Origin: Desulfovibrio sp. Dsv1
GTDB lineage: Bacteria > Desulfobacterota > Desulfovibrionia > Desulfovibrionales > Desulfovibrionaceae
Length of the DNA: 11,061 nt
Assembly: GCA_000403945.1 (NCBI GenBank)
Contig: APFI01000171.1
Span: 1 to 11,061 of the forward strand
Reading direction: 5' to 3'
Below are positions 1 to 6,176 of this stretch, piece after piece (positions within the stretch are counted from its first letter, which is position 1; every line of letters starts with the position of its first letter). The notes below the pieces were generated by a model. That model was not told the origin of the DNA. It saw only the letters and a program-made list of their open reading frames with translations, and did no database searches. The translations under genes and the position numbers were made by a program.

Positions 1-463
1 CTGGTATTTGCGCATGAAATTCGATTGCACGATTTTCATGACTTTTTCTGGAATTATGAAATGACTTCTGATTCCTGAAGGAGTGCGAATGGCGGTTCAA
101 TGGCGGCAACCATCGAGAACTTCTAACACGGCTAATTCATTGGGTTAACGCGGCTAAACATTAACCTTAGCCAGGACAGCTTATGCACGAAAGACGAAGC
201 AGGTTAAGCGGGCCAGACGCTAACCCTGGCCAGGGCAGCCCCTAAATTCTTACCTCTCGCCTGATTACATGCCAGCATGACATGTGCTATGTTTGGGTAT
301 CGCAAAGAATTTTTCCGCTTCGAGAGCTTTTGTAGAGGGTCATATGGCGAAAATCGACCGTTGTGCAAGCGGATTGTTCAAAATCGTGATATCATCATGA
401 GGGAGGAACGAAATATGTCATCCGCATCAGAAATGATTTAGCACGTTTTGTTCGGATATCATT
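1..463. other. Intergenic tract with short broken reading frames
   Basis: No gene of normal length is visible here. The plus strand is open from the window edge to a TGA at 76-78, about 25 codons, which could be the tail of a gene cut by the edge. Right after it, AAGGAG (78-83) precedes an ATG at 89 that stops after 19 codons. GAGGG before an ATG at 344 gives 18 codons. GGGAGG before an ATG at 415 gives 8 codons. These look like the heads of decayed genes, or chance in AT-rich DNA. A degenerate direct repeat lies inside. I see no tRNA, no array and no recognisable protein. Confidence 0.5.
143..239. repeat. Degenerate 38-bp direct repeat, two copies
   Basis: Copies at 143-180 and 202-239 align without gaps at 28 of 38 positions, and most differences are transitions. 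Both begin GGTTAA and share TAACC, GCCAGG and a CAGC end. Within each copy GGTTA is mirrored by TAACC, so each can fold. Copy 2 also contains the perfect palindrome CCCTGGCCAGGG at 224-235. Two copies are too few to call an array. An ancient duplication, a protein-binding pair or a mobile-element end are all possible. Confidence 0.45.
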
Positions 464-616
464 ATGAATAACCCTGAGTTATTCACAATTCGTGGCCGCT
501 ATCATCAAACAACAAAGCGAATTAGCCTAGACTATCATAATTCTTCATCAAACACAGTGCACAGTTTATATGTAGGCTATTTTGCAGTGATACAAAAATT
601 TATACAAGCGACATGA
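464..616 (+). CDS. Candidate tiny ORF, 50 aa, unknown
   Basis: ATG at 464 opens a 50-codon frame ending in TGA at 614-616. The product begins MNNPELFTIRGRY and ends FAVIQKFIQAT. It is basic and polar with an aromatic tail and has no motif I recognise. The ribosome site is weak (GGA at 454-456). The main support is the ATGA overlap with the next small frame at 613, the arrangement used by translationally coupled genes. Codon use is AT-rich, unlike every neighbouring gene, as expected if acquired. A chance ORF in low-GC DNA is quite possible. Confidence 0.28.
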   Translation: MNNPELFTIRGRYHQTTKRISLDYHNSSSNTVHSLYVGYFAVIQKFIQAT

Positions 617-741
617 ATATGCTTGCGCAGCTACTATATGAAACATATCAAAAATTTAATCCTTGTTCATCTAATGGACAATCTTCTTTACTGCAAAAAG
701 TAAATTATGTTTTACAAAAAACTCACAGCGTCACAATTTGA
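613..741 (+). CDS. Candidate tiny ORF, 42 aa, unknown
   Basis: ATG at 613 overlaps the stop of the upstream small frame (ATGA, 613-616) and the frame ends in TGA at 739-741. The product starts MNMLAQLLYETYQKFNPC and looks able to form an amphipathic N-terminal helix. The same frame is open back to 541, without an earlier ATG. I do not recognise a family. It loosely resembles small helper proteins of mobile elements in style only. Codon use is AT-rich. It could equally be chance. Confidence 0.27.
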   Translation: MNMLAQLLYETYQKFNPCSSNGQSSLLQKVNYVLQKTHSVTI

Positions 742-1101
742 AAGATAATAGACAAATTATTATGTTGTCATTTACAAATTTTATAAACATTGAAATTCTA
801 TCAATATTCATAAATACGGATAAAAATTATACTTTTTGAAATTCAATAATGGCGATATACGGAAAATATCTGATTCTAAAAATAAAATATCAGCTATTCA
901 ATATATGAATGATATCCAGCCAGCACTACGAGAGCGTCGCCGAATCCGTCTTCTGTTCCAGCGCACTGAGCATCCCCACTATCCGCAGCAGCATGGGCCC
1001 AGAGGGGGAGAACATCCACAGCGCACAGAGGAATATATGCCGCCCTCCACGCTCGCGCCGCGCTGCAAGCTCGTGGCCCTGAGCGCGCTTCGGGCGGCAA
1101 A
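742..1101. other. AT-rich tail and GC-rich decayed scrap, no clear gene
   Basis: Bases 742 to about 905 are very AT-rich and hold no convincing frame. Near 905-920 composition switches abruptly to GC-rich. From there to about 1082 more than one frame on both strands stays open with G/C-rich third positions, for example the plus frame that ends at TGA 1080-1082 and the minus frame across 926-1198. None has a credible start and ribosome site, and none is recognised. The simplest reading is the leftover 3' part of a gene whose 5' part was replaced by the AT-rich DNA. Confidence 0.4.
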
Positions 1102-1163
1102 GGCCTTCGGTCGGTAGCGTCCTGTTCTCCGACAGTTTTTGCTGAAGGCCGGTTCTTTTTTTT
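1102..1163 (+). terminator. Possible terminator upstream of gdhA
   Basis: GGCCTTC (1102-1108) pairs perfectly with GAAGGCC (1144-1150). Inside it GTCGG (1110-1114) pairs with CCGAC (1129-1133). Five bases after the outer stem comes a run of eight T (1156-1163). The two-tier stem is less compact than a classical terminator, so this is tentative. Its place just ahead of the gdhA promoter suits insulation from upstream transcription. Confidence 0.35.
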
Positions 1164-1187
1164 GCGTCGGCGTCATCCTGAAAAACC

Positions 1188-1216
1188 TTGCCATCCACCG
1201 GGAACCTGGATATAAG
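1188..1216 (+). promoter_or_regulatory. Sigma70-like promoter of gdhA
   Basis: TTGCCA (1188-1193) and TATAAG (1211-1216) are separated by exactly 17 bases. Each matches 5 of 6 positions of the -35 and -10 consensus. Transcription would start near 1223, giving a leader of about 54 bases before the gdhA start. No strong palindromic operator overlaps it. Confidence 0.55.
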
Positions 1217-1276
1217 TTAGACCCAAAGCCCTATTTATTCCCCGGTGCAATCCGGTTCAGCCACAAGGAGAGCAAA

Positions 1277-2629
1277 ATGTCGTATGTGCAACGAGTGATG
1301 GACAGCCTGAAAGAAAAATACTCCTATGAACCTGTATTCTTACAGGCTGTTCAAGAAGTGTTGCAGAGTCTGCAGCCGGTACTGGACAAGAGCAAAAGAT
1401 ATGAGCAGTACAAGATTCTTGAGCGCATTGTGGAGCCCGAACGCAGCATTGCTTTCCGCGTGGAATGGGTTGACGACAAAGGCGAAGTCCAAGTCAACCG
1501 AGGGTATCGCGTACAGTACAACTCCGCCATCGGCCCCTACAAGGGCGGTCTGCGTCTGCACCCAAGCGTAAATCTGGGTATTCTCAAGTTCCTGGGCTTT
1601 GAGCAGATCTTCAAGAATTCCCTCACCGGACTGGCCATCGGCGGCGGCAAAGGCGGTTCGGACTTTGATCCCAAGGGCAGGTCCGAAATGGAAGTCATGC
1701 GATTCTGCCAAGCCTTCATGACAGAACTGTACCGCCACATCGGCGCCACTATCGACGTGCCCGCGGGGGATATCGGCGTGGGCGGCCGCGAAGTGGGCTT
1801 CCTCTTCGGGCAGTACAAACGCCTGACCAAAAGCTATGAGGGCGTGCTTACTGGCAAGAATCTGCTTTTCGGCGGATCCTTGGCCCGCACCGAAGCCACA
1901 GGCTACGGCGCGGTCTACTTTGCCCAGAGCATGCTGGAAGACCGCAAGAAAGACTTGGCGAGTAAAACCTGTGTGGTTTCCGGCGCGGGCAACGTGGCCA
2001 TCCACTGCTGCGAAAAACTGTTGCAGATAGGGGCCAGGCCGGTCACCGTGTCCGATACACACGGCATGGTCCACGAGCCTGACGGCATCAAACTGGATGT
2101 GCTGAAGCAGGTCAAGGAAGTGGAGCGCGCCTCCCTGGCCCGCTACGCCGAGCTTGTTTCCTCAGCCAAGTATACCCCGGTGAGCGACTATCCTCAGGGT
2201 CGTAACGCCGTGTGGTCCGTGCCCTGCTTTGCCGCCTTTCCCTGCGCCACCCAGAACGAGCTCAATCTGGCCGACGCCGAGACCCTGCTGATCAACGGCT
2301 GCCAATGCGTGGTCGAAGGGGCCAACATGCCCTCCACGCTGGATGCCGCGCACGCCTTCCTCAAGGCGGGTATCGCCTACGGCCCGGCCAAGGCCGCCAA
2401 TGCGGGCGGCGTGGCCACCAGCCAGCTGGAAATGGCCCAGAACGCCAGCATGCAGAGCTGGAGCTTTGAAACTGTGGATAACAGGCTGAGGCAGATCATG
2501 ACCAACATCTACAAAAACGCCGCCGCCACAGCCGTTGAATTTGGTCAGCCCGGCAATCTTGTGATGGGCGCCAACATCGCTGGCTTCCGCAAGGTGGCCG
2601 ACGCCATGCTGGCTCAGGGCATCTGCTAG
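1277..2629 (+). CDS. gdhA: NADP-type glutamate dehydrogenase
   Basis: 450 aa, the usual length of hexameric NADP-dependent glutamate dehydrogenase (about 447-450). The enzyme reductively aminates 2-oxoglutarate with ammonium to give glutamate in the cytoplasm. The family signature LAIGGGKGGSDFDP lies at 119-132 with the catalytic Lys125. PAGDIGVGGRE (162-172) carries the catalytic Asp165. VVSGAGNVA (233-241) is the Rossmann nucleotide-binding loop, followed by SDTHG after the second strand. NADP preference is inferred from overall similarity to the E. coli type. The frame is open upstream to a TTG at 1139, but ATG 1277 is preferred: AAGGAG (1265-1270) sits 6 bases upstream and the protein then starts like the family. 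It is monocistronic, and no terminator lies between its stop and the IS remnant. Confidence 0.96.
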   Translation: MSYVQRVMDSLKEKYSYEPVFLQAVQEVLQSLQPVLDKSKRYEQYKILERIVEPERSIAFRVEWVDDKGEVQVNRGYRVQYNSAIGPYKGGLRLHPSVNLGILKFLGFEQIFKNSLTGLAIGGGKGGSDFDPKGRSEMEVMRFCQAFMTELYRHIGATIDVPAGDIGVGGREVGFLFGQYKRLTKSYEGVLTGKNLLFGGSLARTEATGYGAVYFAQSMLEDRKKDLASKTCVVSGAGNVAIHCCEKLLQIGARPVTVSDTHGMVHEPDGIKLDVLKQVKEVERASLARYAELVSSAKYTPVSDYPQGRNAVWSVPCFAAFPCATQNELNLADAETLLINGCQCVVEGANMPSTLDAAHAFLKAGIAYGPAKAANAGGVATSQLEMAQNASMQSWSFETVDNRLRQIMTNIYKNAAATAVEFGQPGNLVMGANIAGFRKVADAMLAQGIC

Positions 2630-2640
2630 GCAGTGTAGTC

Positions 2641-3405
2641 GCAAGATTGTCCGGAATTTTATTTCCCAGCATAATTCGCTTGTCTTCAACCGCAAACGAG
2701 GAACACATGTCCAGGATGGCCCACAGGCGGCACGATATTTCTGATTCGATTTGGGAAAAGCTTGAGCCCCATTTGCCCGGACGTGAAGGAAGCTGGGGCG
2801 GCAGAGCTCGCGACAACCGGCGTTTTGTCAATGCGGTCTTCTGGGTTATGCGCACGGGCGCTCCGTGGCGGGATCTGCCTCCCGACCTTGGCGGCTGGAG
2901 CAACACCCACCGACGCTTCATCCGTTGGCGCGATAATGGCGTGTGGGAGCGGCTGCTTGAAATTCTGATTGATGAGCCGGACTTCGCATGGCTGATGATC
3001 GATGCCGACCATTGCGGGGTTCACCCTCATGCGGCGGGCGAGAGAGAGGGCAATCGGGATATGATCCGCGCAAAGGGGGGCTCAACACAAAATCGCATCT
3101 GGCCGTGGATGCGCATGGTCTGCCGGTCAGGGCTCTTGTTACACAAGGTGCAACAGAGGATCGCACTCGGGCAATCGCTCTGATTGACGGATTTGCGGCG
3201 GAAAGACTTTTGGCGGACAAGGGCCACGACAGGGACGGGATTCCCGCCCGGGCTGAAAAACAGGGTATGGAAGCGGTCATTCCTCCGAGGAAAAACCGCA
3301 GGGAGCGGCATGATTGCGACAGGGAGCCTTGCAGGGCCTGATGCCCGATGGATAACGCATTTCCTCATTTGAAGAGCTGGCGCGGCATTCGGAACGGTTT
3401 CAAAA
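2641..3405 (+). mobile_element. Remnant IS5-family insertion sequence
   Basis: The element is recognised from its broken transposase. The left end must lie between the gdhA stop (2629) and about 2690. A stretch around 2644-2663 resembles an IS5-type end, but no matching inverted copy was found on the right, and no target duplication could be assigned. Transposase similarity fades at about 3405, well short of a full C-terminus, so the right end is lost. The boundaries given are approximate. Confidence 0.65.
2707..3405 (+). pseudogene. Broken IS5-family DDE transposase
   Basis: ATG 2707 follows GAGG (2698-2701). The first frame encodes an IS5-type N-terminus with RHDISDSIWEKLEPHLPGR, RTGAPWRDLPP, and the first catalytic Asp in MIDADHCGVHPHAAG (Asp99). 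At a run of six G (3075-3080) similarity jumps to the -1 frame: LNTKSHLAVDAHGLPVRALV, then LADKGHD with the second Asp, then EAVIPPRKNRRERHDCDRE. That frame meets TGA at 3339-3341, where relatives have an Arg codon. Similarity then continues in phase (DNAFPHLKSWRGI), with the third catalytic Glu replaced by Asp. It ends near 3405 without the normal C-terminus. The frame jump alone could be programmed frameshifting, but the stop, the substitution and the truncation mean no active transposase. The family is recognised from motifs; the closest subgroup (IS427/IS1031-like) is inferred. Confidence 0.9.
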
Positions 3406-3442
3406 TGGACGTGCGTTATTCACCCGTGCATCCAAAAACGTC

Positions 3443-3475
3443 AAAAGCCGCCCGGCATCCGCCGGACGGCTTTTT
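3443..3475. terminator. Strong bidirectional rho-independent terminator
   Basis: The arms 3443-3456 and 3461-3474 pair over 14 positions with a single C-A mismatch around a 4-base ATCC loop. The core is GC-rich, flanked by four A on the left and five T on the right. It can end plus-strand transcripts from gdhA and the IS remnant, and minus-strand transcripts of the nitroreductase whose stop codon is 25 bases away. Confidence 0.85.
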
Positions 3476-3499
3476 CCCTTTCGCACTAATTCGACCGCC

Positions 3500-4009
3500 T
3501 CACCAGCAATCATTGTGAATTCTGTCCGTGCGGAAACGGTCCGCTTCAGCAAAGGGCTGAGCGGGGTGACCCAGCACCACCAGACTCAGGGGCATTACAT
3601 TACCGGGCAGATGCAGAATTTCACGCACCGGCTGCACGCGCTCCCCCACCGGATGCAGGCCGCACCAGACCGAACCGATATTTCGGGCGCGCGCGGCCAG
3701 CATGAGGTTCTGCGTGGCGGCGGCGCAATCCTGCACCCAGAAGCCGGGCGTTTTTTCCTCATTGAGATCCGCGCAGACCACAATCGCCAGCGGCGCGTCT
3801 GCGGCCATTTTGGCATAGGGGTGCCGCTCGGCCAGAGCCGCACGCACCTTGGGATCGCGCACCGCCACAAAGTGCCAGGGCTGCCGGTTGCTGGCGCTGG
3901 GGGCCAGCATGGCCGCCTTGAGCATGATGTTCAGATCCTCGTCGCTGACGTCTCCCTGCGTATATTTGCGGATGCTGCGCCGGGTGAACAGGGCTTCAAA
4001 AATATCCAT
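3500..4009 (-). CDS. Nitroreductase-family FMN oxidoreductase
   Basis: 169 aa, typical for the small nitroreductase branch. These are cytoplasmic, usually dimeric flavoproteins that reduce nitro compounds, quinones or flavins with NAD(P)H. The N-terminal FMN phosphate motif TRRSIRKY (9-16) and the FMN/dimer motif APSASNRQPW (36-45) are present, and the C-terminus has the usual LVVLGHP. The start is chosen from GAGGAG (complement of 4018-4023), 8 bases before the ATG, and from the standard MDIFEALFTRRS opening. It is single-gene, divergent from the antiporter at 4154, and has a promoter-like pair and a palindrome upstream. The true substrate cannot be read from sequence. A few members are dehalogenases or cofactor-biosynthesis enzymes, which remain alternatives. 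Confidence 0.93.
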   Translation of the reverse strand: MDIFEALFTRRSIRKYTQGDVSDEDLNIMLKAAMLAPSASNRQPWHFVAVRDPKVRAALAERHPYAKMAADAPLAIVVCADLNEEKTPGFWVQDCAAATQNLMLAARARNIGSVWCGLHPVGERVQPVREILHLPGNVMPLSLVVLGHPAQPFAEADRFRTDRIHNDCW

Positions 4010-4024
4010 AACTGTTTCTCCTCA

Positions 4025-4050
4025 TCTAAAAAAAGCGCTCTTTTTTCAGA
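4025..4050. promoter_or_regulatory. 26-bp near-palindrome, possible operator
   Basis: The 26 bases match their own reverse complement at 22 positions: TCT..AGA outer arms, A- and T-runs, and a central GCGC-like core. It overlaps the downstream edge of the nitroreductase -10 and its probable start point, a common place for a repressor site. As RNA it would be a short hairpin in the leader just before the ribosome site. A chance product of A/T runs is possible. Confidence 0.35.
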
Positions 4051-4076
4051 ATATGCCCAATGCCCCGGAAAGTAAA
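4048..4076 (-). promoter_or_regulatory. Candidate promoter of the nitroreductase gene
   Basis: On the minus strand TTTACT (4076-4071) and TATTCT (4053-4048) are 17 bases apart, each 4 to 5 of 6 to consensus. Transcription would begin near 4041, about 32 bases before the start codon. Confidence 0.45.
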
Positions 4077-4106
4077 AGGTCGGGCCGGACGGGCAGCCGC
4101 GCCATC

Positions 4107-4142
4107 TTGCGCGGGCGGGCGGCCAATGCTATTTTAAATAGC
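4107..4142 (+). promoter_or_regulatory. Candidate antiporter promoter with palindrome over the -10
   Basis: TTGCGC (4107-4112) and TATTTT (4130-4135) are 17 bases apart. The -10 lies inside a perfect inverted repeat, GCTATTT and AAATAGC around one T (4128-4142). Transcription would start only about 12 bases before the antiporter ATG. The palindrome could be an operator shared with the divergent gene. Confidence 0.4.
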
Positions 4143-4153
4143 TTGGAGGCCGC

Positions 4154-6172
4154 ATGGAAGTTCCCTTTCTCTACGAAATCGTTATTATTTTTCTGCTCTC
4201 CATTGTCGTCACCATTGTCTGCAACCGCCTCAAACTGCCCGCTACGGTGGGCTTTCTGCTTACCGGCGTGCTCTGCGGCCCCTCCCTTCTGGGTATTGTC
4301 AGTAACCGCGAGGCCATTGACCAGGTGGCGGACATCGGCGTGGCCATGCTGCTGTTCACCATCGGCATGGAGCTTTCGGGCGACGCCCTGAGTCGCCTCA
4401 AACGGCTCGTCTTTCTGGGCGGCAGTCTGCAGATCGGCTTGACAGTTTTGGCCGTCACGGGTCTGGCCGTCCTGGAGGGCATTTCCTATCAGAAAGGAAT
4501 TTTCTGGGGCTGTCTGGTGGCTCTTTCCTCCTCGGCCATCGTGTTGCGCATCCTGCAGGAGCGTGGAAGCAGCAATACGCCCACCGGCCGCCTTTCTCTG
4601 GCTATTCTGGTCTTTCAGGACATCATGGTGGCCCCCATGCTGCTCTGCGTGCCCCTCCTGGCCGGCACACTGAACCTCTCACTGGAAGCCGCACTCTTTT
4701 CCGTCCTCTGGGTGGCGCTGGCCTTGGGCGGCGTGCTGCTTTTCGCCCGATTCGGGCTGGACCGGCTGATGGAAGCGGTCATGCGTACCCGCACCCGTGA
4801 AATTCTGCTCCTGACCACCCTGGGCCTGTGCATGGGCACGGCCCTGCTGACCAGCGCCCTGGGCCTCTCCCTTTCCCTAGGGGCCTTTCTGGCCGGCCTG
4901 CTGCTGGCCCGTTCGCAATACAGCATGAGCGTCATCTCCGGCATTTTGCCCTACCGCGACGTGTTCATGAGTCTTTTTTTCATTTCCGTGGGCATGATGC
5001 TCAATGTGGATTTTTTCGGCCAGCATTTCTTCAGCATCATTCTGAGCACCCTGTTGTTCATTGCCATCAAAAGCCTGCTGACCCTGCCCGCCGTGCTGAT
5101 TCAGGGCTATCCGTTGCGCGCGGCCATCATTACCTCCCTTTCCCTGGCGCAGGTGGGCGAATTCGCCTTTGTGCTGGCTGCATCCGGCCTTGAAGCCGGC
5201 CTGTTCGACATGACCGCCTATCAGAATTTCCTGGCCGTAAGCGTATTCACCATGATGCTCACGCCCGGCCTGATCGCCATAGCCCCGCGTCTGGCCAACC
5301 GGATCGCGGGATGGCGTAATGAGAAACAGTTGGAGGATGCAAAAGAGTCTGGCAGCGAAAGCTGCCCGCTGGAAGATCATCTGATCATCGTGGGCTTCGG
5401 CATCAGCGGCAAGCATCTGGCCCATGTGGCGCATGAGTCGGGCATTTCCTACACTATTCTGGAAATGAATCCCGAGACAGTGCACCGCTATCACGGCAAG
5501 GAGCCCATCTTCCACGGCGACGCCACCCAGCCTGTGGTGCTGGAGCATCTGGGCGTGGAAAAGGCGCGGGTGCTCGCGATTATCATTTCCGATCCGGCCG
5601 CAGTGCGGGCTATTACTATTGAGGCGCGCAGGCTCAATCCCAATCTGTATATCGTGGCCCGGACCCGTTTTGTGACCGAGGTGGCCCCGTTGCGCCGTCT
5701 GGGGGCCAACGACGTGATCGCCGAGGAATTTGAAACCTCCATTGAGGTCTTCAGCCGCGTACTCACCCAGTATCTGGTGCCCCGGCAGGATATCGACGCC
5801 TTTGCCGCGCACATCCGCCAGATGAACTACCGGATGATCCGCCGCATGAGTAACGCGGTGGATCCCTTGGATGAAGTGGTCAGCCGCCTGCCGGACATGG
5901 GCGTACAGGCCATGCGTCTGGGGGCGGATTCGCCGCTGTGCGGGCTGCCCCTGTCCCGGAGCGACCTGCGACCCAAGTATGGCGTAACCGTGGTGGCCAT
6001 CCACCGTCAGGGCGAAATCCATGCCTCGCCGGAACCGCAGAGCTGCCTTGAGGCCGACGATATTATTTATCTTTTCGGCAGAACCGACAAACTATACGCC
6101 GTCAAGCCCCTCTTCTCCGATTCGCTGAAGGAAAACGCCGCGCCGTCCAAAAGTGCTGAGGCCTCCATATAA
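4154..6172 (+). CDS. Kef/CPA2-type cation:proton antiporter with RCK domains
   Basis: 672 aa inner-membrane protein. Residues 1 to about 385 form a CPA2 Na+/H+-exchanger domain with roughly a dozen hydrophobic segments. The Kef-type ion-site motif FQDIMVAP (154-161, Q155 D156) and LAQVGEFAFVLA (331-342) are present. Residues about 408-525 are an RCK_N/TrkA-N Rossmann domain: IIVGFGISG (411-419) supplies GxGxxG, and E437 at the end of the second strand suggests an NAD(H)-type ligand. Residues about 575-655 look like RCK_C/TrkA-C. This matches K+(Na+)/H+ antiporters of the KefB/YbaL group; the ion and the gating ligand are inferred. GGAGG (4145-4149) lies 4 bases before the ATG. It is divergent from the nitroreductase and converges on the next gene with 4 bases between stops. 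Confidence 0.95.
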   Translation: MEVPFLYEIVIIFLLSIVVTIVCNRLKLPATVGFLLTGVLCGPSLLGIVSNREAIDQVADIGVAMLLFTIGMELSGDALSRLKRLVFLGGSLQIGLTVLAVTGLAVLEGISYQKGIFWGCLVALSSSAIVLRILQERGSSNTPTGRLSLAILVFQDIMVAPMLLCVPLLAGTLNLSLEAALFSVLWVALALGGVLLFARFGLDRLMEAVMRTRTREILLLTTLGLCMGTALLTSALGLSLSLGAFLAGLLLARSQYSMSVISGILPYRDVFMSLFFISVGMMLNVDFFGQHFFSIILSTLLFIAIKSLLTLPAVLIQGYPLRAAIITSLSLAQVGEFAFVLAASGLEAGLFDMTAYQNFLAVSVFTMMLTPGLIAIAPRLANRIAGWRNEKQLEDAKESGSESCPLEDHLIIVGFGISGKHLAHVAHESGISYTILEMNPETVHRYHGKEPIFHGDATQPVVLEHLGVEKARVLAIIISDPAAVRAITIEARRLNPNLYIVARTRFVTEVAPLRRLGANDVIAEEFETSIEVFSRVLTQYLVPRQDIDAFAAHIRQMNYRMIRRMSNAVDPLDEVVSRLPDMGVQAMRLGADSPLCGLPLSRSDLRPKYGVTVVAIHRQGEIHASPEPQSCLEADDIIYLFGRTDKLYAVKPLFSDSLKENAAPSKSAEASI

Positions 6173-6176
6173 AGCA

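Noticed and set aside
143..239. CRISPR array
   Set aside because: Only two diverged copies with one spacer and no cas genes in the window.
836..1117. 93-codon plus-strand frame starting at TTG
   Set aside because: It spans the AT/GC junction, has no ribosome site and no recognisable motif; a composite chance frame is likelier.
926..1198. 90-codon minus-strand frame with coding-like third positions
   Set aside because: No ribosome site and no family; it overlaps the terminator-like hairpin and promoter of gdhA.
1139..1276. 46-codon N-terminal extension of gdhA from TTG 1139
   Set aside because: It would include the promoter-like pair at 1188-1216, lacks a ribosome site and does not match the family; ATG 1277 has AAGGAG.
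1340..2074. 244-codon frame antisense to gdhA
   Set aside because: Shadow of gdhA's strong third-position bias; composition and sequence do not look like a protein.
4877..6022. 381-codon frame antisense to the antiporter
   Set aside because: His/Gln-rich shadow translation opposite a clear membrane protein gene; no start signals.
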